Positions 31,935-39,520 of a stretch of DNA of 39,673 nucleotides are shown here, piece after piece. Position 1 is the first letter of the stretch. Each line of letters opens with the position of its first letter. A model generated the notes under the pieces. That model was given only the letters and a program-made list of their open reading frames with translations. It ran no database searches and was not told where the DNA came from. This stretch comes from Selenomonas sp. ND2010 (GTDB taxonomy: Bacteria > Bacillota > Negativicutes > Selenomonadales > Selenomonadaceae), in assembly GCF_000702005.1 (NCBI RefSeq), contig NZ_JNKI01000024.1:1-39673 (forward strand), given 5' to 3'. The translations under genes were made by a program, and so were the position numbers.

Positions 31935-31963
31935 ATCATAGCATCCTTGCCTTTTTTTGTAAA
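31935..31963 (-). promoter_or_regulatory. Promoter of the RpiR-family gene
   Basis: On the minus strand TTTACA (31958-31963), a 17-bp spacer and TATGAT (31935-31940) with an upstream TGC extension form a good promoter 27 bases before the chosen ATG. Confidence 0.7.
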
Positions 31964-31998
31964 TAAGCTATAATTCAAGTAGTTAAATCGAATATAGT

Positions 31999-32033
31999 AA
32001 ATCCCATTGATCCAACTGGAATCAATGGGATTT
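31999..32033 (-). terminator. Terminator of the efflux operon
   Basis: A perfect 13-bp stem AAATCCCATTGAT/ATCAATGGGATTT has a 9-base loop just beyond the RND stop codon. The minus-strand 3' side is ATTTACTATATT, a weak U-run. Confidence 0.7.
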
Positions 32034-32040
32034 CGCATTA

Positions 32041-35000
32041 TTACCGATTCGATACCTTATACGCCACGGCATACATCGTCGGCAGGACTAACAGCGTCAG
32101 GACTGTCGCTACGAGCAGTCCGCTGGCAATGGCCACGGCCATCGGTCCCCAGAAGGTACTGGCCATCAGCGGCAGCATGCCGAGAATGGCCGCAGCCGCC
32201 GTCAGCATTATCGGACGGAAACGCAGGATTGCCGAGTCTATGACAGCATCCCAAGGAGTCTCTCCATCCGCCAGATGTTTTTGAATCTGGTCGATGAGAA
32301 TGACGGAATTGCGGATTATCATTCCGAAAAGGGCCAGGATTCCCAGTTCCGCCACAAAGCCCATAGCCGAACCAGTCAGCAGCATGCCCCAGGACACCCC
32401 GATAAGTCCCAGCGGTGCCGTGAGCACAGTCAGTATCATCTGTTTGGCACTTCCCAGCTGGAACATAAGCAGCGTCATAATGATGAAAATCATCACGGGA
32501 ACCGGCTGTAACAGGAAGCCAACGCTTTTGTTGCTGTCCTCAAGTGCTCCCGCCGGCTCAATGCTGCAGCCAAACGGCAGATCCTTGCGAAGCTGCTCCG
32601 TTGCCTCATAGGCTTTCTTCGTCGCATCGTTAGCCGTACCATCATGAACGTCAGCCTGAACGGTAATCGTCGGCATCAGGTTGCGACGCTCGATAAAGCC
32701 ATCTTCGGCATCATAGGAAATCTTGGCAATCTGTTCCAGTGGTACATAGCCCGCCTGTCCCAAGTAAATCGGCAAACTCTTCATCTGTGCCAAATCCTTG
32801 CGATTTTCATCGGCCAGACGCAAATCGATATCAATCGTGCGATCGCCCTTATAGAACTCGGCCGCCTTCGCGCCAGTCACAGCCGTATAAATCTGCTGCG
32901 AGACCGACTGGCTCGAAACGCCCAGCGAGCGCAGTTTATCCTGATCGAGCTCTAAATGCATGACTTTGCTCTTATCGCCCCAGGACGTATTGACGTTGTA
33001 GTTATTCGGGTCTTTGGCCACAATGTCTGCGACCTGTTCGGCCAATTCCTTCGTCTGCTCCGTCGTATATCCCGTCACGCGCAGCATCACCGGATAATCA
33101 GCCGGCGGACCAGTCTGGATGAACTGAATCTTAGCGCGCACATCGGCAAACTCCTCATTAAACGCCTGGTTGAGCTCCTCGGTGAGCTTCTCACGGGACG
33201 CCGTATCCTTGGCGACCAGAACAAACTGCGCGGCATTATCCGTCTCAGCCTTCGGATTGACCGTCAGCACGAAACGCGGCGCATAGCGGCCCACATAATA
33301 CGAGTAGTTGGACAGCAATTCCTGCCGGTCCTGCAGCCACGAGGACATGCGGTCACAGACTTCCTGGCTGGCAGCCATCGAAGAGCCCTCGGGAAGTTTC
33401 ATCTCAATCAGGATTTCCGGTCGCGTCGACGTCGGGAAGAATTCCTGCTTGATGAATTTCATCATGCCAACCGAAACGACAAACAAAGCCGCCGTGGCCC
33501 CGAGGACGAGTTTCCGATGTTCGAGGAACCAGACGAGCACCTTGCGGAACATCGTATAGAACTTGCTCTGATAGGGGTCGATCTTGCCGTCTTCATCCTT
33601 CTTGACCTCTACGCGAATCAAATGGTAGCCAAAAAGCGGTGCGACCATGACCGACACCAGCCAGGAAATCAAAAGCGCAGCCCCGATAACCGGGAAAAGC
33701 GCCTGACAGAACTCACTGGCCATGCCTTTGGAGAAGGCAACCGGGATAAAGCCCGAGCAGGTAATGAGCGTTCCTGTCAGCATCGGCTTCGCCGTTGCCC
33801 GGAAGGCATAGCAGGCCGCCTCAAAGCGGTTCAAGCCCAGCTCGAGCTTGACGCTCATCATCTCCACCGCGATAATCGCATCGTCGACCAAAAGGCCCAA
33901 AGCGATGATAAGTGCGCCCAAGGAGACCTTGTGCAAATCGATGTTCAGCGCATACATGATGAGGAACACCGCACAAAGTACCAGCGGGATACAGCCGGCA
34001 ACCACCATGCCCGTCCGCACACCCAGCGACAGGAAGCTGACCGCCAAAACGATAACGATGGCCTCGACCAGCGTCTTGACGAAGTCATGGATAGACTGGT
34101 CAACCACCTTCGGCTGGTCCGAAACCTGATGGACTTCAATGCCGATAGGAACTTCCTGCTGGATTTCCCCGATTTTCGCCTTGAGATCCTCGCCCAGCTG
34201 CAGGATATTGCCGCCATTTTCCATCGACACCGCAATGCCGATAGCCGGCTCGCCATTGTAGAACATCTTCGGTTTGGCCGGATCGACAAACCGGCGCTCC
34301 ACCGTAGCAATATCGCCCAGGCGGAATACCTTGCCGTTGGCATTGATCGGCATCTCGCGGATTGCCTCCACGTCCTCAAACATGCCGCTGACGCGCAGAT
34401 AGACGTTGTTAGACTCCGTCTCCACCTCGCCAGAAGCCGTCATCGCATTCTGCGTCTTGAGGGAATTGGCGATGACCTGCGGGCTGATGCCGAGTTCTGC
34501 GAGCTTATCCTTCTGGATTTCCACATAGACCTTCTCCGGCTGAACGCCGATAAGCTCTACTTTCTGGACACTCGGAACATTCAGCAGCATGCGGCGCGTC
34601 TTTTCGGCATACTCGCGCATCTCCTCATAGTTATAGCCATCGCCCGTAACCGCATAGATAGAGCCATAGACATCATCAAAGCGATCGTTATAGTAAGGCC
34701 CATAAACGCCCTCTGGCAAATCCTTTTTGACATCCTCGCAGAAATTGCGGGCATCGCGCCAAGTCGGCCGGATTTGGTCTTTTTGAACCGTGTCCTTTAA
34801 CTTGACATAAATAACCGTCTGCCCCTCACGGGTTTCACTATTGATGGAATCAAGGCCCGGCGTATCCTGAAGCCGTTTCTCCAGTTTATCCGTAACCTGC
34901 TCCTGCATTTCTTCGGCCGTAGCCCCCGGCCAGGCAGCCGTAATGACCATCTGCCGAATGGTAAACTGCGGGTCCTCCATGCGGCCAAGCTGAAAATAGG

Positions 35001-35085
35001 CCACCAGACCGCCAATAGCCGTCATAATAATGAAGTACCAGACCAACGCCCGATGCTTCAACGATAGTTCCGTAAGATTCGTCAT
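32041..35085 (-). CDS. RND-family efflux pump inner-membrane subunit
   Basis: This 1014-residue proton-driven multidrug exporter belongs to the HAE1/AcrB-like family. Two homologous halves each start with a membrane helix and contain a large periplasmic loop and a cluster of helices. The proton-relay aspartates are in LGLLVDDAIIAVEMM, and a start-proximal LKHRALVWYFIIMTAIGG is typical. Length is normal for the family. Its ATG overlaps the adaptor's stop by four bases (ATGA), so pump and adaptor are coupled. No TolC-type outer-membrane channel is in the window; one encoded elsewhere is presumably used. The substrate is unknown. Confidence 0.93.
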   Translation of the reverse strand: MTNLTELSLKHRALVWYFIIMTAIGGLVAYFQLGRMEDPQFTIRQMVITAAWPGATAEEMQEQVTDKLEKRLQDTPGLDSINSETREGQTVIYVKLKDTVQKDQIRPTWRDARNFCEDVKKDLPEGVYGPYYNDRFDDVYGSIYAVTGDGYNYEEMREYAEKTRRMLLNVPSVQKVELIGVQPEKVYVEIQKDKLAELGISPQVIANSLKTQNAMTASGEVETESNNVYLRVSGMFEDVEAIREMPINANGKVFRLGDIATVERRFVDPAKPKMFYNGEPAIGIAVSMENGGNILQLGEDLKAKIGEIQQEVPIGIEVHQVSDQPKVVDQSIHDFVKTLVEAIVIVLAVSFLSLGVRTGMVVAGCIPLVLCAVFLIMYALNIDLHKVSLGALIIALGLLVDDAIIAVEMMSVKLELGLNRFEAACYAFRATAKPMLTGTLITCSGFIPVAFSKGMASEFCQALFPVIGAALLISWLVSVMVAPLFGYHLIRVEVKKDEDGKIDPYQSKFYTMFRKVLVWFLEHRKLVLGATAALFVVSVGMMKFIKQEFFPTSTRPEILIEMKLPEGSSMAASQEVCDRMSSWLQDRQELLSNYSYYVGRYAPRFVLTVNPKAETDNAAQFVLVAKDTASREKLTEELNQAFNEEFADVRAKIQFIQTGPPADYPVMLRVTGYTTEQTKELAEQVADIVAKDPNNYNVNTSWGDKSKVMHLELDQDKLRSLGVSSQSVSQQIYTAVTGAKAAEFYKGDRTIDIDLRLADENRKDLAQMKSLPIYLGQAGYVPLEQIAKISYDAEDGFIERRNLMPTITVQADVHDGTANDATKKAYEATEQLRKDLPFGCSIEPAGALEDSNKSVGFLLQPVPVMIFIIMTLLMFQLGSAKQMILTVLTAPLGLIGVSWGMLLTGSAMGFVAELGILALFGMIIRNSVILIDQIQKHLADGETPWDAVIDSAILRFRPIMLTAAAAILGMLPLMASTFWGPMAVAIASGLLVATVLTLLVLPTMYAVAYKVSNR

Positions 35086-36173
35086 GAGTCTGCCTCCGTC
35101 CGAACGGATTGCCCCTCATGAAGCTTATGGACGCCAGCTGTAACCACCACATCGGCAGCATCGAGACCATGAACCAATACCTGATTATCGCCAAAGTCCT
35201 CAACCGAAACCGATTTGAGGCTGACCGTATTATCGTCACCGACGACCCAAACCTGCGGCGTATCTCCGTTCTGATAAATAGCCGCCAATGGCAGGACTGC
35301 CGAACCGGAATCCCCCTCGCCGCCGCTTATTTGCGGCGCAAACGACACACTGGCCGTCATGCCAAGCTGCATGCCCGTCGGCGGATTCGGTACCGAAATG
35401 CGGACGCGATACGTGCGGGCCGCATTATCGGCCATCGGTGCCACCTCGCGGACAACACCGTCCGCCCGGTCATGCAGCGCCCAGAAATTCACGGTCACCG
35501 GTGCGCCCACAGCTACATCCGCGACACGGTTTTCCGGCACATTGATTTCGACCTCCAGCTCATTCGTCTGCACGAGCGTCAGCACCGTCTGACCAGCCCC
35601 AACGACCTGTCCTTCCTCGGCATTGATTGCCGATACGACACCATTAGCCCCCGCCGTGAGATTGGTATACCCCATGGCATTATGCCCCTGGGCTGCCTGG
35701 GCCAAGGCATTCTGATACGAAGCAAACGCGGAATCATAACTTGCCTGATACTGATCCAGCGTTGCCGCCGCCACCGCGTTTTCCTGATAAAGCTGGCTGT
35801 AACGCGCCAGATTGCGCTGAGCAAGGTCGAGATTTGCCCGGGCTGAAGCCACCTGCGCATCTCCCTGATTGGCCTTCTGTACCACATCACGACTGTCGAT
35901 AACCATCAGCACATCCCCGGCACGGACCGGCGAACCGACCTGCACATTGCGGCTCAAAATCTGACCGCCCACTTGAAACGACATATTCGTTTCATAGCGT
36001 CCGCGCACGGTTCCCGAATAGGAACTGCTGTCATTGAGTGAGCCACTGCCAACCTGCTGTGTTTTTACCAGCGGTGCTTTCACGGTCTTAGTATCCTTAC
36101 TGCCGCAACCAACGGCCAAAAGACACACAACCACCAAAAAGCAAGCCAAAAAACTCAGCTTATATTTTTTCAT
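35082..36173 (-). CDS. RND efflux periplasmic adaptor lipoprotein
   Basis: This 363-residue membrane-fusion protein links the RND pump to an outer-membrane channel. A lipoprotein signal ends in LLAVGC, with C23 as the lipidation site. It is followed by the barrel-sandwich lipoyl segments (VQVGSPVRAGDVLMVIDSRD and LTAGANGVVSAINAEEGQVV), a coiled-coil hairpin (about 95-145; DAQVASARANLDLAQRNLAR), a beta-barrel and a membrane-proximal domain. AGGAGG sits eight bases before the start, inside the end of the marR gene, which it overlaps by 14 bases. The overlap shows tight translational linkage in the order marR, adaptor, pump. Confidence 0.93.
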   Translation of the reverse strand: MKKYKLSFLACFLVVVCLLAVGCGSKDTKTVKAPLVKTQQVGSGSLNDSSSYSGTVRGRYETNMSFQVGGQILSRNVQVGSPVRAGDVLMVIDSRDVVQKANQGDAQVASARANLDLAQRNLARYSQLYQENAVAAATLDQYQASYDSAFASYQNALAQAAQGHNAMGYTNLTAGANGVVSAINAEEGQVVGAGQTVLTLVQTNELEVEINVPENRVADVAVGAPVTVNFWALHDRADGVVREVAPMADNAARTYRVRISVPNPPTGMQLGMTASVSFAPQISGGEGDSGSAVLPLAAIYQNGDTPQVWVVGDDNTVSLKSVSVEDFGDNQVLVHGLDAADVVVTAGVHKLHEGQSVRTEADS

Positions 36174-36642
36174 GAACGTCGCCTCCTGAAGGCAAATTTC
36201 GCGCGAGTTTCACGAGGTCAGCCTCACAGGCCTTCGTAACCAGCTCGTTAAACCCGTTGAACAAATGCTGGATATCGTCCTGCGTCATATCGCGGACCAG
36301 ATAATCAATCCACCCCTGAATGATATTGCGCAGGAACTGATGCTGCTCACGGCCGTATTCCGTGAGGAAAATATGCTTGACGCGTCGGTCTGCAGGATCG
36401 ACTTCCCGATAGATAAAGCCCTTCTCCTGCAGCAGATTTACCGTACGCGTGACCACAGCCTTATCCAGATAAAGCATATTGGCAAGCTCATCCTGTTTCG
36501 CACCCTCGTTATCGAAAATACGGATAAGCATGATATATTCCGAGAAGGTAAGATGTAATTTCTGGCAGGCTTCGACTATAAAGAGCTGCGAACGGCGATG
36601 AAGAATCGAGAACCAGCGGCCAACATTTACATAATCATCCAT
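36160..36642 (-). CDS. MarR-family transcriptional regulator
   Basis: This 160-residue winged-helix regulator has the MarR layout: an N-terminal dimerisation helix, the recognition region KQDELANMLYLDKAVVTRTVNLLQEKGFI, the wing REVDPADRRVKHIFLTEYG, and C-terminal helices. GGGAGG lies about seven bases upstream of the ATG. It is the first gene of the efflux operon and probably represses it, being released by a pump substrate (family knowledge, inference here). The inverted repeat GTCAATCTTGTTGAC overlapping the -35 box is the best operator candidate. Confidence 0.9.
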   Translation of the reverse strand: MDDYVNVGRWFSILHRRSQLFIVEACQKLHLTFSEYIMLIRIFDNEGAKQDELANMLYLDKAVVTRTVNLLQEKGFIYREVDPADRRVKHIFLTEYGREQHQFLRNIIQGWIDYLVRDMTQDDIQHLFNGFNELVTKACEADLVKLARNLPSGGDVHEKI

Positions 36643-36654
36643 AATTATTCCTCC

Positions 36655-36713
36655 CTAAAATTATCCCTTCCATAATCCCCGTCAATCTTGTTGACTCTAT
36701 CAAATAATTTTAG
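36655..36713 (-). promoter_or_regulatory. marR-efflux promoter and nested inverted repeats
   Basis: Minus-strand TTGACG (36680-36685), a 16-bp spacer and TAATTT (36658-36663) form the promoter. GTCAA-TCTTG-TTGAC (36681-36695) overlaps the -35 box. An outer perfect 10-bp inverted repeat CTAAAATTAT/ATAATTTTAG (36655-36664 and 36704-36713) encloses both, one arm covering the -10 box. This is the likely control region for MarR. Confidence 0.6.
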
Positions 36714-36825
36714 CGAACCCCTATCGAAAAGTCAATATTCCTCGCTATTTTCAGATATTTTCTAACCTATATATAATACACAAAGCCCTTGCCAATATTT
36801 TTCTGCGCGCCAAAGACATAATCAT

Positions 36826-36832
36826 GTATAAT
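36826..36832 (+). promoter_or_regulatory. Possible mqnA -10 element
   Basis: TATAAT at 36827-36832 lies 35 bases before the mqnA start. No convincing -35 box is seen at the right distance. Confidence 0.5.
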
Positions 36833-36867
36833 AGAACTACCAATTGCAACGAAAAGGGGGAAAACCT

Positions 36868-37707
36868 ATGAGCTGTCCCAGAGTTGGACATATCAATTTT
36901 TTGAACGTGCTGCCACTTACCTGGAGCTATGCCCACGGCGCCGACCAAGGTCTATCCATCACGCGTGGTGTACCAGCTGTTCTCAATAATGACATTGTCA
37001 ATCACCGCCTCGACGTCAGCAATGTATCGTCAATTGTCTACGCCCGCGACAGTGAAGAGCTTGTCGTCCTGCCGGACGTTTGCATCAGCACGGACGGAGC
37101 GGTTCAAAGCATCCTGCTGGTCTCCCGCAAGCCCATCGATGATATAACAGATGACAAAATCATCCTGACGGCAAAATCGGCCACCTCTCACTGCCTGCTC
37201 AAAATCATCCTGCGCGGTGCCTATGGCGCGATTCCCAACTACTTCGTGCGTCACATCACGCCCGAGGACCCAATCCCCGAGGACGCGACGGCATCACTGC
37301 TCATTGGCGACGACGCCCTCTGGCTCTATCACCATAAACAGCCAGACCTCTACTACTACGACCTGGGCTACGAATGGAAAAAAATGACCGGTCAAAAAAT
37401 GGTCTATGCCCTCTGGGTTGCCAACAAGACCTTCGCCGAGCAAAATCCTGCGATGCTTCAGCTCGTCTACGACCGCATCCATCGCGCCTTCCAGACCGGA
37501 ATGGACCACAAAAAAGAAGTCATCGAATCCGCACTGCCGCATAAGCCCTTTACCTATGCGCAGCTCGACGACTACCTCGGCCCCACCATCCATTGGGACC
37601 TGACCGACGAATACCTTGAAGGCCTAAAGACCTTCTACCGCCTCGCCCACCAAATGAACCTCATCGAACACATACCAGAAATCAAACTGGCTAACGTAAA
37701 ACGATAA
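36868..37707 (+). CDS. mqnA: Chorismate dehydratase (futalosine menaquinone pathway)
   Basis: This 279-residue cytoplasmic enzyme converts chorismate to 3-[(1-carboxyvinyl)oxy]benzoate, the first step of the futalosine route to menaquinone. The periplasmic-binding-protein-like fold shows RVGHINFLNVLPL at the start, then SSIVYARDSEELVVLPDVCIST, a substrate-loop segment SVQSILLVSRKP-like (VQSILLVSRKPIDD), and LLIGDDALW followed by YDLGYEWKKMTG. AAGGGGG precedes the chosen ATG by seven bases; a frame open from 36844 includes that site. It stands alone here. Its last 69 coding bases (22 codons plus stop) occur again, exactly, at 39340-39408, on the far side of the next gene. Confidence 0.92.
   Translation: MSCPRVGHINFLNVLPLTWSYAHGADQGLSITRGVPAVLNNDIVNHRLDVSNVSSIVYARDSEELVVLPDVCISTDGAVQSILLVSRKPIDDITDDKIILTAKSATSHCLLKIILRGAYGAIPNYFVRHITPEDPIPEDATASLLIGDDALWLYHHKQPDLYYYDLGYEWKKMTGQKMVYALWVANKTFAEQNPAMLQLVYDRIHRAFQTGMDHKKEVIESALPHKPFTYAQLDDYLGPTIHWDLTDEYLEGLKTFYRLAHQMNLIEHIPEIKLANVKR
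37638..37707 (+). repeat. 70-bp direct repeat, left copy (3' end of mqnA)
   Basis: These 70 bases, ending with the mqnA stop codon, are identical to 39339-39408. The repeat encodes the tail RLAHQMNLIEHIPEIKLANV plus KR. The two copies are offset by 1,701 bp and flank the AlbA_2 gene like the ends of an insertion. Confidence 0.97.
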
Positions 37708-37724
37708 GTTCATCCCAAACGCAC

Positions 37725-37770
37725 GAAGAAGCCCTCGAACAAGTTTCTGCACTTGTCCGAGGGCTTCTTC
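37725..37770. terminator. Hairpin between mqnA and the AlbA_2 gene
   Basis: GAAGAAGCCCTCG pairs with CGAGGGCTTCTTC, and inside it ACAAGT pairs with ACTTGT around a 6-base loop. It serves two convergent genes. Confidence 0.85.
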
Positions 37771-37790
37771 TATTCCTATCATACCATAAA

Positions 37791-39233
37791 TCATTCTAGC
37801 CCAACCATATCACTATTCGTTTTGTAGAACTTCGTTCTCGATTGTCGACTTGCCAGCAAATAGCCCTGTTCTACTAAATTATTTAACACCTTACTACGCA
37901 AGTAACTGGAATTACTAATTCCCAAATAATCCGCTATATTTGCAGCAGTCCGAGCTTGCTTATAGCAATAACTCAACACCTTGTCATCATGATCTGTCCC
38001 CTGTGACACAGGAGGATAGTATAACTTCATCCTATTGCTATCCTCCAGTCCTTCCTCATAGGTAAGGTCTGGAAGTACCAGGGTAAAGTGATCGGAAGTC
38101 GAGGAAATATACGGCCTATGTCGTTCATCCACCCTTGCATATGCCTCGACAATCTTATCAAACCCAGTTCCTGCCGCCTCCATGACATTACAGGCTACCA
38201 ACACTGCACAAATGATTTCATTCCTGCGTTTGGAGATAATGTTTGATAAATCATAGGTCACACCAATTTCAGCCCCACGATAAAAACTTCCCGGCGAGGA
38301 TATTTCCAGCCTGTCGCGAAACATATCGATTTGTATCTGCGTACCATCCAGAAAATAGTCTCTATGCGCTACGGCGTTTATCACACCTTCAAACACAGCC
38401 CGCTTGGGGTAAGCATCTATATTGATACGTCCTGTATCCGTCTTTACCAAGGAATGGTTCATTCGTTGATAAACGAAATCACAAATATTTTGGATGCTCT
38501 GAACAATATTTCCCTGAAAACGATTAACCGTCACAATACGTTGACTCCCCTTGTTAAAGCCAGAAAATACCGAGCAAGTCACCGCGGTCTTAGCTCCATC
38601 ATAGTCGTCTGCAAATAGCACAGCACCATTGGTCAACATACCATTTTCATCAAAAAAACCCAACGAACGAAGCGCCTTGTCCGTATATACCTTACCATCA
38701 TTATGCTCCGCATAAAAATCCAACAACGTCTTAAAATCTTCTCGCCTATAACGAATTTCTGATAACAACGCATCGAACTGAGTATTTTGACTCGCTATGC
38801 TCATCTGTATAATTTCTTCATAAGTGGCACCATTCGTAAAGCCATCACGCCGCATATATATGGCTGGAATGTTTTGATATTTAAGAACAACGGGCCGGGT
38901 AGGCGCCGTCTCTACCCTTATATGAACGACAAATCGTTCCTTGTCTTTCACGGTATAGCGCAGGAACTCAATTTTCATCGGTGGACGAGGAACTAAATGC
39001 TCATTAACCTGATTATTGAAATAATTTCGCTCCTTATCAGCCACCATGCGCTCATAGCCAATAAGTTTATGGGTCTTGTCCTCAACCCCCAAATACATAT
39101 CTCCCCCAGCTGCGTTGGCAAAACCAGCTATAGTCTTTAGCCACCCCACTACATCATCACGGTTCAATTTCCCCTTATATTCCGTTTGATGATCCTCCAA
39201 CCGGACACTCGCTGTCAATTCCTCTATAAACAT
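37791..39233 (-). CDS. AlbA_2/Schlafen-type DNA-binding and HATPase_c_4 protein
   Basis: This 480-residue protein belongs to the group often annotated as putative DNA-binding or RecG-like ATP-binding regulators. It has an N-terminal AlbA_2 (Schlafen-like) domain (about 1-130; EYKGKLNRDD, GFANAAGGDMYLGVED). A HATPase_c_4 region follows (about 255-360; VFEGVINAVAHRDYFLDGTQ, RLEISSPGSF), then a C-terminal winged helix (about 430-475; AANIADYLGISNSSYLRSKV). ATG 39233 is preferred to 39239 because GAGGGG would lie almost on the earlier codon. The gene is richer in A+T than mqnA, sits between exact repeats of the mqnA tail, and is preceded by seven phased repeats over its promoter. It looks acquired and self-regulated. 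Defence or stress functions are reported for some relatives; its own function is unknown. Confidence 0.85.
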   Translation of the reverse strand: MFIEELTASVRLEDHQTEYKGKLNRDDVVGWLKTIAGFANAAGGDMYLGVEDKTHKLIGYERMVADKERNYFNNQVNEHLVPRPPMKIEFLRYTVKDKERFVVHIRVETAPTRPVVLKYQNIPAIYMRRDGFTNGATYEEIIQMSIASQNTQFDALLSEIRYRREDFKTLLDFYAEHNDGKVYTDKALRSLGFFDENGMLTNGAVLFADDYDGAKTAVTCSVFSGFNKGSQRIVTVNRFQGNIVQSIQNICDFVYQRMNHSLVKTDTGRINIDAYPKRAVFEGVINAVAHRDYFLDGTQIQIDMFRDRLEISSPGSFYRGAEIGVTYDLSNIISKRRNEIICAVLVACNVMEAAGTGFDKIVEAYARVDERHRPYISSTSDHFTLVLPDLTYEEGLEDSNRMKLYYPPVSQGTDHDDKVLSYCYKQARTAANIADYLGISNSSYLRSKVLNNLVEQGYLLASRQSRTKFYKTNSDMVGLE

Positions 39234-39252
39234 AAACATATCCCCTCACGAT

Positions 39253-39335
39253 AATTGAACTACTTCAATTATACTTCACTGCAACTTCAATATCAACTTC
39301 GACGCAACTTCAATGTCGCTTCAATATCATTCAAC
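39253..39335. repeat. Phased CTTCAA iteron array upstream of the AlbA_2 gene
   Basis: Units of ACTTCAAT type begin at 39262, 39273, 39284, 39296, 39307, 39318 and 39328. Steps are 11, 11, 12, 11, 11 and 10 bp, so all face nearly the same side of the helix. The first is also half of a palindrome AATTGAA-CTAC-TTCAATT (39253-39270). The last units are degenerate (GCTTCAAT, CATTCAAC). The array spans the whole promoter and stops four bases before the 70-bp repeat. Confidence 0.85.
39268..39296 (-). promoter_or_regulatory. Promoter of the AlbA_2 gene inside the iteron array
   Basis: Minus-strand TTGATA (39291-39296), a 17-bp spacer and TATAAT (39268-39273) make a near-consensus sigma70 promoter, with a start near 39261. 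Iterons overlap both boxes and the spacer, so binding there should repress transcription. Confidence 0.8.
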
Positions 39336-39338
39336 CTG

Positions 39339-39408
39339 CCGCCTCGCCCACCAAATGAACCTCATCGAACACATACCAGAAATCAAACTGGCTAACGTAA
39401 AACGATAA
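39339..39408 (+). repeat. 70-bp direct repeat, right copy (orphan mqnA tail)
   Basis: It is an exact copy of 37638-37707, including the stop codon, without the rest of mqnA. It is not preceded by an open frame or ribosome site and is not expressed as a gene. It marks one border of the inserted or duplicated segment. Confidence 0.97.
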
Positions 39409-39441
39409 AAATGAAAAAAGCCCTTTATACTGACATAAAAT

Positions 39442-39493
39442 ATAAAAGACTCCATAAGTTAGATTAATCCATCTAACTTATGGAGTCTTTTAT
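39442..39493. terminator. Perfect 23-bp hairpin
   Basis: Arms 39442-39464 and 39471-39493 are exact complements around the loop TAATCC. One side starts with AAAA and the other ends in TTTT, giving a bidirectional terminator. It may be the original terminator of mqnA, now separated from it. Confidence 0.85.
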
Positions 39494-39520
39494 GTATTTC
39501 TCAACGTAATTTTTACAAAT

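Noticed and set aside
32956-34800. 614-codon open frame opposite the RND pump
   Set aside because: It is antisense to a clear RND transporter and rich in histidine and arginine, as shadow frames of such genes are.
37791-39233. AlbA_2 protein called as RecG helicase
   Set aside because: There are no helicase motifs. The similarity is to the AlbA_2/HATPase_c_4 proteins that are sometimes mislabelled that way.
39253-39335. CRISPR array or replication origin reading of the repeat array
   Set aside because: Units are 7-8 bases at 11-bp pitch with no spacers, so this is not CRISPR. No replication initiator gene is nearby and a promoter lies inside, so an operator array fits better.
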